A stretch of 64,000 nt of DNA from Timema cristinae. Lineage: Eukaryota > Arthropoda > Insecta > Phasmatodea > Timematidae. Under the pieces are notes generated by a model. It was not told the DNA's origin, did not search any database, and saw nothing but the letters and a program-made list of their open reading frames with translations. The DNA is taken from contig JBCFYV010000012.1 of NCBI GenBank assembly GCA_039000515.1, positions 14,065,790 to 14,129,789 on the forward strand, read 5' to 3'. Position numbers and translations under genes: made by a program. This document shows, in pieces, positions 47,578 through 60,103 of this stretch. The stretch's first letter is position 1; every line of letters starts with the position of its first letter.

Positions 47578-48439
47578 CGGTTAATACCTTCGTCAGCAAC
47601 ACTTTAATAACAAGGGGTACATTATTTTTTAACACATCTGACCTCTTTGCTGCCACAGGACTGAAATAATATATGTGTATAATATACAGGTATATAGATA
47701 GTACTATTTAAAAGACCACGTCATAAATAAGAGCAGCTATTTTAAACCAATGTGCATAAAAATGTGTAATAGGATGTATTTATGGGATAGTAACGTTTAT
47801 TATTGTTTTGGAAATGTTAATTTTGCAATGTGTGTTTTTATGTATTAAACTTTAGCAAGGATATTATTTTGCTTTGAATACGTGCGTCAATAAGGTTATT
47901 TTTAGCTTATAAATCTTAGACATATATTATAAGGGAACTTATATAAATGTGGCACCGCAAATAAGGACTGTAACAAATGGTGCCGCCATAGTAAGAATAA
48001 AGATAATAAATTATTCTATGAAGATATCACCACCCTCACTTAATACTATCGGAATAATTACCCACCCCTTTACTTCATAAATTATCACATTATACTATAA
48101 GTTAAGTCAAGAGATCAAAATTTAGTTATAAATTTAATTAAATATAGAGAAATTATGAGTGTTGTACAACATACAATGCAGAAAACGTATAAATGGAATA
48201 TTATTGATTTAATATATAACTATCAACAAGGAAATAAAAAGGTTTGAAAAAATTTGAATATTTAATACACGAAATAAATAAATATTTTGTAAATAAGCTA
48301 AAATACAAACATTTAAAAAATAGTTTGACACATTTAAAAAAAACTCAGATGTGTGAGTCAGTTTATAAGTAGGAAAACTTCCAATTTACATTTAAATAAG
48401 TTTAAAACAGAATGTTGTTTAAAATAATTTATAGTAGAC
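47577..48439. other. AT-rich DNA, nothing recognised
   Basis: No feature recognised. Confidence 0.35.
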
Positions 48440-48920
48440 TAGATAGCTGTTGCCCGCGGCTTTGCTCGCGTGGAAGTTGATTATATACAAATACGAAAAT
48501 ATACATATGTATTTACAGATATTTAAAATATTACGTTACGTTGATGACCATAACTTGACCTCAGATCAAAAATAATGCAAGTCCGATAGAAACTTTCACC
48601 CTCTTTTTCATCCCTTATTAAATAAAATTTCCAAAATTCCTGAAACACGTATTTATTTGTTTTACGTCAATAACCGAAATACAAAATTTTATTTATGTAA
48701 CTTTCAAAATGATGGACTTTCATACATATTATCATCCCCTATTTTGACCCCTTTGGGGTGGAATTTTCTAAAATCCTTTCTTAGTGGGTGCCTACATAAC
48801 AAAATGAATATACAGTCCGAATTTAATGATTGTAGCCTTGATAGTTTGCGCTCGGCGATGATGAATCAGTCAGTCAGTCAATCAATCAGGACATGTTATT
48901 TTATAAGTATAGATATAGAG
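48440..48920 (+). repeat. arthropod 'CCCGCGGCTTTGCTCGCGTGG' type repeat
   Basis: Begins TAGCTGTTGCCCGCGGCTTT, then GCTCGCGTGGAAG, and ends TTTTATAAGTATAGAT. This start and end, with a body containing a phrase like CATCCCTTATTAAATAAAAT, are typical of a repeat found widely in insects and usually linked to RTE-type LINE 3' regions or derived short elements. The 104-aa open frame from 48,657 through the repeat is translated repeat, with the region QSEFNDCSLDSLRSAMMNQS typical of it, not a gene. Confidence 0.6.
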
Positions 48921-49204
48921 TTGAGGGAATTGCATATTAAATATTTAAAACTGATAAAAAACAAAATATAGATATAATGAACTGATTTTTTTTTCTACCT
49001 GAAATACACTTGTTTCTTTTTAACTGGATCCTTATGCTGCACGAATTTTAAACTAATGTTCATTAATACGTATCAAAATAATAAATTTAGATATTTATAA
49101 TCTTGAAAATTGCTTGAAAATAAACTATTTTATTTAAATAAATATTACTTTATGTATTAAGATACAATACATATTTCTTGATGTTTCATACCATTATATT
49201 ACCT
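48921..49204. other. AT-rich DNA, nothing recognised
   Basis: No feature recognised. Confidence 0.3.
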
Positions 49205-49460
49205 ACTTCAGTGGTTGAATGGTTTGAGATGTCACGCTCGTGATAGACTTGACTGCCGAATACGGGGAGATTAGGGCTGGAATATCCCAGTCGGGCGTAC
49301 TGTGAGTGGTTTTCCTGACTGGTTTTACATTATCCATCCAAGTGAATACAATAATTCATCATCTACATTCCACCTTTCCCAAACCTAAAACATTAGCGTA
49401 ATTACTACGTATTTGTTTAACCCAAACGGGTAGTTAGTTAGGTGTGGTGACCAAAATGTT
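49205..49460 (+). repeat. SINE family 2, near full length
   Basis: Head (TTCAGTGGTTGAATGGTTTG), the phrase CGAATACGGGGAGATTAGGG matching the 46-kb copy, body with CCATCCAAGTGAATAC, then CATTAGCGTAATTACTACGT and the 3' module (AACCCAAACGGGTAGTTAGT). No clear target duplication. Confidence 0.7.
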
Positions 49461-50529
49461 CCTACATTCCACAGTTAGTAGATAATAATCTATGGTTGGC
49501 CGAACTATGGCTGTGAATATGGCATCATGTTAACTTGCAGAGAATTATATTAAAATTTCTGAAACAATTTGTATGGAATCGGTCATTTTCAGAGCCACAA
49601 CCCTCTTTCACCAGTAACTCTACAAACCTCTCGATAGTCGACAGAAGCTGTTGAGGTGTTATTGTGGGGGATGCAAGAAGGGGCCAGTGTTTTTGTAGTT
49701 TTTATAGAAAAACATTGGTAAAAATCAATTAAATATTATTTCAATACATATATAGAATTTAATTTTTTCATATAGTGATATCAATAGTTGCAGAAAATTT
49801 GTCAGCTTGCCTTGAATTTGGTGACAACTCTTACTCTTCATTTAAAAAGTTTGTCATCTAATGCCGTTATGCTATTGGAAAATAACAAAGAACTGTTAGT
49901 AATATCATATGAAGAAAATTAAACTCTATGTTTGTAACTAAGCAATTTTTTTTTTAATCTATGCTTTAAAAACTGCAAGCCCAATATACTTTTCATACTG
50001 TTCCCAACTTCCCCACCTTAAGTTTCCAAGACACGTTTGGGCAAACACAATATGGATTATCCCTTTCTAAGCCACAATCATTTAATCACAGAATTTAAAA
50101 TGATGTGGGCTTACAAATTTTGAAATCCGATCTTTCACCCGACTGGATGCAAGGATATAATTAGCTTAATGAAGTGAAGGGTGTTGAGTTTGAATTAATA
50201 ATTTCCTCTATTAATTATTAAACGTACCTCTGTTAGCTCTGGAACATGTTACCAGACGTGACGTTATCATTATTTTATTAGATACATTACCAAGCATTAA
50301 TTAGCCAGTATGAAACAATACATTAATTATACTCTTGATTGCATAGTTAATTAAAGGAGCGCAGAAAAATATATTTGTATGAAATAGTTTTGTAATTAAT
50401 AGATACGACTGATGAAAATTATGGCGGGAATTGTTATTAAATTCACAGAAGAATCTTATAGTAACACTAAATTAAATTATAATAAAACATAAACGATTAT
50501 AAAATAACATATATTACAGCCATTTTTAC
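49461..50529. other. AT-rich DNA, nothing recognised
   Basis: No feature recognised. Confidence 0.35.
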
Positions 50530-51030
50530 TTTCTCGCTATCTTATAGTTTGAGAAAGTATTGTGATCGTCAAAAAAATTGAAATAGAGGTTTTGATGAAT
50601 GTCGATGTTTCATGACCCCTCGAATCCAACAAAGTAGCTTTAGAATTTCCGTCTGTTTGTACCTCCAACTAGAGTCTAAACTGGTTTACCGATTAGGCTA
50701 AAAATTGGTATCTAAGGTTTTCATAGGGTTGCCCCAAGAGATTTTTAGAATTGGATATCTAACCCAAAATTAAGGGTTGTTTACTGAAGGGCAAAAAGAG
50801 AAAAAAATTATTTTCTCAAAACTGGCTCTAACGATTTTGATTAAATCTCATTTATAAGCATTAATAAATATTCTAAACAAAATAGCCACTCTAAATAAGT
50901 CGGAAAATTTACTTTAAGGGCTCCGGTCTGATGCGTAAATTATATTTTTTTATAATATTTCCTAAACTATTTGTGATATGATTTACTTATCATTACAAAT
51001 ATGTAGGTATATTATAATACAAATGTTTCA
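50530..51030 (+). repeat. dispersed 'GTCTGTTTG' repeat, copy 3
   Basis: GAAAGTATTGTGATCGTCAA, GATGTTTCATGACCCCTCGA, TTTCCGTCTGTTTGTACCTC, GGCTAAAAATTGGTATCTAA and TCTAACGATTTTGATTAAAT appear in order. It is the best-preserved start of the family. It is followed by (TA)n at 51,043-51,060 and then directly by copy 4. Confidence 0.65.
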
Positions 51031-51064
51031 AGATATACGCAAATATATATATATATATATACTT

Positions 51065-51560
51065 TTTTTACTTTTTTAACATCACAGGTACAGTATTGCG
51101 ACCGTAAAAAAAATCTAACTTGTAATGTTGATGAATGTCGACGTCTCATGAGCCCCGAAACCTAAAAAGTGCTCTTTGCAATGCCGTCTGTCTGTGTGTC
51201 TGTTTAAACTTAAAATTAAGAGTAGTTTAGTAAAGAGCAAAAAGCGACCAAATCAATTTTTTCAAAATCGGCTTTAACGATTTTGATTAAAATTCGTATC
51301 CAGTTGTTGATTAAGATTATAAATAAACTGGCTATTCTCATTTTCCCATGAAAAGGACATTTAGGTTACTTTACAGATGCAGAAACTTTCGTATCTTTGC
51401 AACTATTTGAGATACTAAATAACTTATCATTGCAAAATTGTAGTACTAAAAAAATAAAAAACTTGTATATGAAATCTATTTTTATAAAACCAACAATTTC
51501 TTAGTGGTAGAGAGATACTACTTAAGTTTTAACGTAATAATTCTCCAATGTCATAGAGTA
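51065..51560 (+). repeat. dispersed 'GTCTGTCTG' repeat, copy 4
   Basis: AGTATTGCGACCGTAAAAAA, GACGTCTCATGAGCCCCGAA, ATGCCGTCTGTCTGTGTGTC, CTTTAACGATTTTGATTAAA and AAACCAACAATTTCTTAGTG follow in order. Compared with copy 3 the GGTATC block is missing. Copies 3 and 4 lie in tandem about 535 bases apart. Confidence 0.65.
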
Positions 51561-52778
51561 ATTAAATATAAGTAAGTCTCTCAAATAGTTTATGTTGTTT
51601 TTCCTTCTAAATCTAAGGAGAAATGTTTGTTCAACAATGATCTATCTCCATTTTAGACTCAATAATCAATTTTTAAAATTTTTTATTGGTCAAAATTTAT
51701 AAATGAGCAATTTAATAGCAATGCGATGGCATGAAGATTTGCCACACATAATAAAATCTTGAAAATTTTAACCGTTAAGTTAAAATATTATAACAAAGTT
51801 TTGACTCTTGTGGACCCAATATTGATCTTTTTTATCGGTCAAAACATACAAATGAGTTAATTAATTCTTTAAAAATAAAATAATAAAATTTAAAACCGTG
51901 ACTAAATAAAAGTTTCACGTAAAGTATAGTGCAATTTATGCTTGGGTTTGCTAGTGTGTATTATTTCGTTTACATATATTACGAGTTTTGGTAAAAATAT
52001 CTCCATTTTTAAACATAGAGCGAGAAAGTCCGTGGGGAGCTCCGTACTATTTATTTATGTTGATATGGTGGGATATAAAGGAGCACAAATTAAATTAATT
52101 GTTTTTTATAGTTTTTATAACAAAACCCATGTCTCACCAAAGTATATAAATTAATTATTACACATAGAAGTATCAATGGCACTGCTGACTATAACTATGA
52201 CATTTTTATTTTCTTAAAAGGTTTCTTTTAATATAATAATATGTCCATAAATAATATTCAATCAATGTGTAAATTACAATATGTAGAAAATTACACTAAA
52301 TATATCTACTAAAGCAAATTTTCATTTAGTTCGTCCAAAATTTTGTTTATTATAAGCATTTCAAAAATACTAACCAAAGCTCGCTACTCATTTGAATATT
52401 TCTTAATAGGTGGGTAGGGGGCTAATACCAACAATTATTTACAAGTCTCCATCTTAATCGGTCAAATTTAGAAGTTTCTATCACTTGTTAATATATCTAT
52501 TTAAAACTTATATAATCAAATTGTACCACATTTCTCTCGCTATTAGAGCAAATTTCACCTTAGCTTCCGCTTCATTTATCTCCCCAATTCGCCTTTGATT
52601 TGCTTATTTTCAAAGGTTGTCTTTCTATAAATAATGAAAAGGAGTTTGAATTAAAAAGGGAAGTAGTTTCTTCCTCACATGAAATAGTCGGAAGATGATG
52701 TCCTAAATAAAGGAATGGTCATAATCCTGGTATTTAATAGCAGACTTTCTAGTCAACCCTATCGATATAAGATATTTG
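51561..52778. other. AT-rich DNA, nothing recognised
   Basis: The 70-aa frame 51,942-52,154 has no motif. No repeat recognised. Confidence 0.35.
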
Positions 52779-52789
52779 CATACATCTGA

Positions 52790-52844
52790 AAGCGTATAAC
52801 CCGAACGGGTAGTAAGACGTGGTGCTAAATAATAATAAATAAAA
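52790..52844 (+). repeat. 55-bp insertion of the SINE 3' module alone
   Basis: The insert runs from AGCGTATAACCCGAACGGGT through AGTAAGACGTGGTGCTAA to an AATAATAAATAAAA tail. Perfect 11-bp direct repeats CATACATCTGA flank it (52,779-52,789 and 52,845-52,855). It is an extreme 5' truncation: no head, no body. The module is close to the consensus, so it is probably one of the youngest insertions in the window. Confidence 0.85.
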
Positions 52845-53117
52845 CATACATCTGACCCGTAGCTTAGGACTTTAGGTGTCCAGATGGGTCAGCTATCCGA
52901 ACGTCTGTTGACTGAAGGTGCTCATTACACAATCAATGGAGTTCATACATTACCTACGTTCCCACCCCAGGGAATTGTACATTACTCCCGTAAGCCTACA
53001 CATGGGGGAGGGGGGGATATTCTTAATAATTAAGCTAAAACCTCCAGTACCGAGTCAATACAGGAATTATTTATTAGTGTAGCTATCATTTATTGCTTAT
53101 TTAGATCGTGTTTTTTC

Positions 53118-53245
53118 TTTTTTTTTAGCATCTTTCTACCCGTTCGGGTTTTGCACTTATGAACTAATTACGTTAATGGTTTTAGGTATTAGAGAGGTAA
53201 TATTTAGAGGAAGAGTAACAACAGAATTTCATGGAGGAAAAGGGA
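53118..53245 (-). repeat. SINE family 2, 3' half, minus orientation
   Basis: On the minus strand: CCTAAAACCATTAACGTAAT, TAGTTCATAAGTGCAAAACC and CGAACGGGTAGAAAGATGCT, followed by an A-rich tail (plus-strand T-run 53,112-53,127). Same layout as 6,060-5,922. Confidence 0.7.
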
Positions 53246-53269
53246 AAACTAACTTGGAAAAACCACTTT

Positions 53270-53480
53270 CTATCTTTTTACACACTCTATTTCACTATCA
53301 CTCACTAAAACCTATTCAATCACACTTAATTTCTCATTCTCACATTCACTCTCCAACATTATTAATTTCAATCTAGCACTCACTCCCGCACTTAAACAAT
53401 GATACACTAATAACCCACTACCGCACTCACTCACACACTCACTTTCACTCCCTAATATTTCATTCTAATCTCTTACTATA
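53270..53480. repeat. degenerate CACTCAC-type low-complexity stretch
   Basis: Repeated CACTCAC, CACACTC and TTCACTC-like words over 200 bases with almost no G on the plus strand. It is probably an eroded microsatellite adjoining the SINE. Confidence 0.6.
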
Positions 53481-55330
53481 ATAACATTGTACAAGCCTAT
53501 TTTCGGTATCTGGAATTAGGGAAAAATGGTTTTACTGATTTTGAAAATGAACACTTATTTTAAAGGTTAGGAATCCAAAATGAAGGCAAAAATTATAGAC
53601 TAAAATTAAAACCCAATTTTCCTATTGAGCTCTCCATCTTCCCTTCTCTGTGGTGGTGTGTCTTCTGTACAATCCTTATTAGTTTACATCACCATGGAAA
53701 CCAAGATTTGTGTATAGTTGTATGTCGCTAAACAAAATATTTATCTTTGGTTAAAATTTATATCTCGATTCCTATTCGAGTGGTTTGGCACAACAAATAT
53801 ATATATATGGCTATTAGAGAGGTCATTTTAAAGTTAACCTCATGTTGTGAAGGGGGTGGGGGTGTTATCCGTCTCGATTCAAATTAAACACTGAAAACTA
53901 AATATCTTTAAAAGGTTGATAACCTTTGAAGAGTAGACTTTTAACTAGAAATTTGAGTGAATATAGTTATTTTCCCAATAAAAAGTTTATAATAGATATT
54001 AGTTTAATAATATACAATCATTGCTGTAACAAACTACCAGTAGTATATATTTGTATTCAGTTAAATTTGATTACCAAAGAAAAACATCAACTTCAGATCC
54101 AGGTAGAAATCGTAAGAGAAATTTTAACTTGAAATTTAAAAATATTACACAAATTGTAATTTACAGTTACCTGTATTATTTAATAGTTTGGTTGGTTTCT
54201 TTGCATTCATTTTAGTAGGACAAATCAATATATATAAATATTCGAAAAAATTATTACTTTTCCAGTTTGTTATTTAAAACTTAGATTAGAAACGGACAAA
54301 ATCAGATAAACTAAGCCTGTGTGGGAATGATATTTTTACTTGGGAAATTTTCGGGTGGTAAATAACAATTTGTAACGGGAACGGGTCTGGAAAAGGACAT
54401 ATTTAAAAACTGATTTTTTTAATGTAGGCTCTTAACGGTTTTTCAAATATTTAATATTAATAAAATTATTAGCTTTCACATTTATTTAAACTAAAAGTAC
54501 ACCATGGTAAAAAAAAAACAGTTGATCTATCCTTGGGTGCCTCAACAACACTTAAATGCTACCATGATTAATTTTTAAAATTTAACCACAATTTATAGCT
54601 TTCGCGGAAACTTCGTCTTCTCTTTTTAACGTTCGCGTAAAATGTTTTCTTATTTTATTGTAGACTAAAACGAAATAACTTCTTCAAATATAGAGTTAAT
54701 CAACTAAAGCAATCGATTTAATACATTCGAACCAACCACAGTTTGACTTTACGTTTCGAAGTCAATTTTCCTTTTTATAAAATAAGATTTTCAAAAATTA
54801 CTAACATCTTAGTAGTTTCAAAAATTAATTTGAAATTACGTTTACATGGTTGGCAGCTTTAATTTCAATAGCCTTGTCTTTAAAAGATGAACGCGTAACC
54901 ACAAAGAAGGAAAGATAAATATTTTGTCCGTGTTCTCTAGACAATCACGTAGTTTTACAAAAGTAAAATTTGATATAATAATTAAAAAAATTCCGGGAAA
55001 AGGATTTAATATTTTAATTGAGGGAAATATTTTTGAATTATCATCAATTTCATAAACACTATTTAAAGACAACTGATCCACCATCACGAAATAAAGAACG
55101 TCTTTCTTGTTATGTGTAAAACAACATTCGGGATTTACTTTATTACCAGCAACGAAAATACTTAAAATTTATTAAGTGCTTTTTGCTTGATCCCTTGAAA
55201 TATATGCTATTGATGTTATTCTATTAAATAACTTCAAACGTGCACTTAATAGCTGGAATATTATATGGCCTTGGCCTACTTTGTGCAAACAATAGTATAT
55301 AACTATGAGTATGACGTTGTAATAAGATTT
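53481..55330. other. AT-rich DNA, nothing recognised
   Basis: Motif-free short frames only (53,926-54,132 plus; 55,087-54,842 minus). A G-rich run GGGGGTGGGGGTG lies at 53,850-53,863. Confidence 0.35.
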
Positions 55331-55331
55331 T

Positions 55332-55385
55332 TTTTAGCACCTCGTCTTATTACCTGTTCGGGTAATACGCAGTGAACTAAGTTAC
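55332..55385 (-). repeat. SINE 3' module, cut by a MITE
   Basis: On the minus strand: CCCGAACAGGTAATAAGACG, AGGTGCTAA, then the A-tail (plus-strand T-run 55,327-55,335). The SINE sequence ends where the TTAA-flanked MITE starts at 55,386 and does not clearly resume after 55,749. Confidence 0.65.
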
Positions 55386-55389
55386 TTAA

Positions 55390-55745
55390 GGTGCGGCAGA
55401 TGGGAGCGCGAGTAATTTTATAGTTTTTATAGCACTACATTTTTTTAGCCAAAATAAATCAAATATTTCTCCAGTAGCAACATAAAGTTTAGTTTTATGC
55501 ACATGCTAATAGCAACAAATGTTGTAATGGGTGTCCTCGAATTTTGTCAAAACTTTTTAAATAAAGAGAAAATATTTTGACACAATTCCAGGGCATCCTT
55601 GGCATATATTCAAGATCAGTTGCTATTAGCATGTGCATAAAACTAAACTCTATGTTGCTACTGGAGAAATATTTGATTTATTTTGGCCAAAATGTATCAA
55701 TTTTATAAAAACTGTAAAAACATTTGTGCTTCCTTCTGCCGCACC
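55390..55745. mobile_element. foldback MITE flanked by TTAA
   Basis: The 356-bp element begins GGTGCGGCAGATGGGAGC and ends CTTCTGCCGCACC. Arms of about 130 bp; the inner 70 bp are almost identical (AATAAATCAAATATTTCTCC, AGTAGCAACATA and GTTTAGTTTTATGCACATGC). TTAA is present on both sides (55,386-55,389 and 55,746-55,749). There is no coding capacity. TTAA duplication is the hallmark of piggyBac; PIF/Harbinger (TWA) cannot be excluded. Confidence 0.82.
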
Positions 55746-55749
55746 TTAA

Positions 55750-58700
55750 GATAAACATTATTACTGAGACAAGACAAAAAGTGAATATTTAGTGTAGTGA
55801 GACACCTATATTTAAGTTTTAATCTTTGTCTTGTTATTCATATGAAAATTGTTATTTTTCCTGTAAAATCCGGGGAAAATTATTTCCCGCCCAAGTTTCA
55901 AGAACATTCGCTGTCCCGAATATTTTCATGAGGCTCGGCATCCAGCCCAGGCCTACTATAAATAAAATAGAATGTAATTTTATGTTCTTCTGTACAAAAA
56001 AAAATCTTAACCTATTATTAAGAAAACTTCAGGATGTACTCCTATTAAGTATTATTTCTTACCTTTACATAATATATGGTCACCTTAGATCAGTTGAATA
56101 CTGCTTCTCTTAGCGCCAAATAAATAAACCTAGAAATGTGAAAAAAGTATGTTTATCTGAGGCAAACCTAAAGTGTGTAGCTAAAGATTGCATTTTTTAA
56201 TTTACGTCTATCAGGAACCAACATACTGGGTAAAAATACGATGCAGGTAGCCTATAAAATGAATTAACAAAGAAAGAGAAAACGTTGAAATGGTCCAGGT
56301 ACTTAGGGTTAAATTAGTTGATTTAATGTCAAACTTGACACCTTAAATCTCATGGTCACTGTTGCGAGTAATTTTAAAACAAATGAACACACAAATTTAG
56401 AAATTGGCATATATACACTTCGTTAATTCTGAAAGGTAGCAATATTAATTTTACAGAATCTGTAATCGGTCTAGGAGATGAGCTACAACAATTCAACGGC
56501 TAGACAAATGGTAGTTATAAAAATTATTACAAGCCTGAAACGTGACGACTTGTGTTAGGTAGTTACAAAACCAACTTACCAAGAAATCTGAAACATGACT
56601 GTTATTTCAGATCATTAAGGGTGTGCAACTTGAAGTAGTTATTATTACTTTTACACATATTATAAGCCTAAAGACCTGAATTTGATTATCACCCCTTAGC
56701 ATGTCACTATCATAATATAAGTTACTACAGAATCTAGTAGTGATCCGATGTCTGTCTAAATGTATCGCCAAGGAGAAATACAACCTTCCAAATCCAGTTA
56801 CCTCATAAGTATGCTAACTTTACTCGAACAACTCGGAGCACTGGCAGCTATTATACAATAAATATTTAATTTACTTTTACATAAAATAAATAAGACTACC
56901 AGAAAACTTTTTGGCAGAGGAAGGTGTGATAGCTCTTCCAGATGAATACAATTTGTGTTATAGTTTAACTTACGCGAAGAAATTAACTTATTAGCAGACA
57001 AAATGTTAGGAACTATTTTATGTACTGACTTATATTTTTGTAAACAAATATTAAAATTCAGGGCTATGCTTCAATTATGAATCAAGGAAGATTAATTAAT
57101 AGTTTTTTAATCATTTAATATTAAATATCAAAGTTTGTCCTTGCCTTTGACTTTAGAGACTTCAAGGGAATATTGTGAAATTTTTATAAATTCGTTTTTG
57201 TTGGAACACATTTTGTAAAATTGTAATAAAAATTTTTTGTTTTAAAGTAAACTTAGTTTCGGGCTTATCAATATTTTATTTTATTATGTAAAATAATATT
57301 ATATGATATTTAGCTAAGGGCTGTATATAATATTTTAGTAAAGACTCAATACAAATCCATAAACAAGTTTAAAAAAATAATCATAAAAAAATGGTTTGTC
57401 AATCAATATGTCACAAAATGATTTCTAAACCAAAGAAATTAAAATAATTTGACTTTGGTTTGATAACATTAAATAATATTGGTTTTATAATATAAACTAG
57501 TAATTTGGTTATCCGTAATTTAAAACAAAATATTTTTTTTAAGTTCAATATTGAAAAAATACAATTTGCTTCTAGTTCAGAATGTCTAGGTAATGTATCA
57601 TGGTCTTGCCCCGATAGCTGTTATTACAACCTTTGTTTATGTGACTTTTTTTAAATTGGAAGCAGCCAGAAGCATAAGGATGTTTACGGTGGGTTTTGAT
57701 TGGTGATACCACTTTATGTGTACTTTCTCATCCCCTTTTTGTTCCCTTCCCACCCCCTTCATACGGCCTACCAACATCCAACGACCCACATGTGACATAC
57801 ATACCTCACTACGTCATTTCAGACAATACAAGATCGTTACGGGAGTAATGCATTTGGCCGTAGGTTGAGCCGTTGGAATCTATAGGAAGAACATTATCTG
57901 ACAGTTGAGGGGGAAAAAACTTTAGCTAACATTTGTGAGATTTGAAAACCGACCTCCTAGTCATCGTATAATCAGACTAAACGAAACTGACGCCTCTGTC
58001 CATGTACTCACAAGTGATGAATTTTGCATTTTTGTTCTAATAAACTTGATTAATCATTATTATCTCTATGATAAAACGAACGCAATGATAGATAGCAATA
58101 CAAGCAGAGAGCAAATATTGTAAACTATATTTGTCTAATTAGGATCATTTGAAACGTTTTGTGATCACTGAATTGTTAGGCTATATTATTATCACCAGAT
58201 TTAAGTTATCTGCCTAATTCAGAGAGAACGTATCGATCTCTGTCAGGCCAAACGGTTTAACATTTTAAAATTCAACTGTCATTTTATTTTTCTGGATTAA
58301 TTTTATATTCTGTCTAAGCTTACACTTCCTTTTGCCCTTAACCTACAACCACGGTTTGTCATGTTAATAAGAAAGAGTGGGGGGAGAGGGGGGTACGAAA
58401 TTTATTATTTTGTAATATAGAAGAAAGCTCTATGCTTGTCCTCAAAATTTATAAAATTCTCAGTCGTGATCCTATAAAAAAAATTGTTAGAGGAAGGCTT
58501 AATCTATTAACATTTTCATCAACCTTGTCACATAACTCATCAGATGTTCTTAAAATGTCGTTAAAAATGAATTAATCACATTTTCACACGATTTTTTTCT
58601 ATTAATTTATCTCAAAAGAGTGTCTTACCTATGGATTATTGTTTTCCCTATCTTATAGTCCATACCATAGGAGAATAAATCAAGTTAAGCTTGCTATTAC

Positions 58701-59155
58701 AGGTTAAAGGAAGAATTCATATATCATCTTATAAGTTTATTGAAGCTACATCATTTTAATAATATCTATATTGTTGATGTTTCCATTATGTTATCGGTTT
58801 ACAAAATGAAGAACTTTATTAATTTTAGTTTGTTTAATATAGTGATGATTAAAAAACTTTAAATTTAAAAAATAAATACATATTGCAAAACATATTTTAT
58901 TAGCCAAGAGTAGTAAATAATAGAATAGTACATATCTCAACAAAACAGAAGATTCTGCTTTCACTTTGAAATTGTTACTATGTTTAATAAACAGAACAAA
59001 TATATTTTAACATTAATCTTAAATATTTTAAATGTAATTATAATTAAAATTCAGCTTACAACTTTTTTTTCTTACCACATATTTTATACATGTATTGTTA
59101 ACTGTATCACATTTTATTCAAGCAATGTGTATATTATTTTAAGACCATAAACTAG
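55750..59155. other. AT-rich DNA, nothing recognised
   Basis: No gene or repeat recognised. Motif-free frames occur at 55,826-56,113 (+), 57,001-56,798 (-) and 57,935-58,123 (+). 57,690-57,890 is somewhat less AT-rich, and 58,378-58,394 is G-rich. Confidence 0.35.
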
Positions 59156-59157
59156 CA

Positions 59158-59205
59158 GTTAGCTTATAACCCAGACAGGTGGTAAGACTATATGCCAATA
59201 AGAAA
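59158..59205 (+). repeat. orphan SINE 3' module, diverged
   Basis: TTAGCTTATAACCCAGACAG then GTGGTAAGACTATATGCCAA. No body recognised upstream. Confidence 0.5.
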
Positions 59206-59528
59206 CCAAAAACAGGTATTTACGCTGATTATTGTAATAATTTAAGTTACAATTTGTTTAAGTAAGTTCCAAACTCATTTTACCTGCAAAAGTAGCGAGT
59301 TTATCTTATTTGGCTACGGATTAACAAATTTGGTCCATATCGGAATCAATTAAGAATAAACTATTACTTTTAAGTGTACACTCCATTTGCCATGGGTGTT
59401 AGAAATCTTACCCTGACAAACTCTACATTGGTCCTATATTATACACTAGGTCAAGTTGACTATTGCAAGGTATGCTTGATTTTTTCAATATACTAGTATT
59501 GTACATACTCTAGTGTTATTAACAGCTT

Positions 59529-59530
<2 letters not shown>
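59206..59530. other. AT-rich DNA, nothing recognised
   Basis: No feature recognised. Confidence 0.3.
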
Positions 59531-59579
<49 letters not shown>

Positions 59580-60103
59580 TGTATATATATATATACACGT
59601 GGTACAGGTATATATATTTGTGTGTACAGGGTATATATATATATATATTGTGTACAGGGTATATATGTGTGTGTACAGGGTATATATATATATACTTAAT
59701 ATATATATATATATATATTGTGTGTGTGTGTGTTGTGTGTCTACAGGTATATATATTATACATGTGTACAGGGTATACATATATATACGTGTGTACAGGG
59801 CATATATATATGTACAGGATATATATATATACGTGTGTACAGGGTATATATATATATATATTATATTTACATGTGCACAGGGTTATATATATATATACGT
59901 GTGTACAGGGTATATATATACATGTGTACAGGGTGTATATATATATATAGTATATTTGTGTGTACAGGGTATATATATATATATACGTGTGTACAGGGTA
60001 ATATATATAATATATATACGTTTGTACAGGGTATGTATGTATATACTTGTGTACAAGGTATATATATACACGTGTGTACAGGGTATATATATATATACGT
60101 GTT
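59531..60103. repeat. (TA)n then GTGTACAGGGTATATATA minisatellite
   Basis: Starts as pure (TA)n (59,531-59,577). From about 59,620 the phrase GTGTACAGGGTATATATA recurs about 14 times at intervals of roughly 25-45 bases; unit length varies with the number of TA repeats and some units carry ACGTGTGTACAGGG. All long Tyr/Ile-rich frames here are artefacts. The array runs directly into the transposon end at about 60,104, whose terminus has the same AGGGTATATAT start. Confidence 0.92.

Noticed and set aside
48657..48971. A 104-aa protein-coding gene
   Set aside because: The frame is inside a widespread arthropod repeat (GCCCGCGGCTTTGCTCGCGT start), and its translated phrases belong to that repeat.
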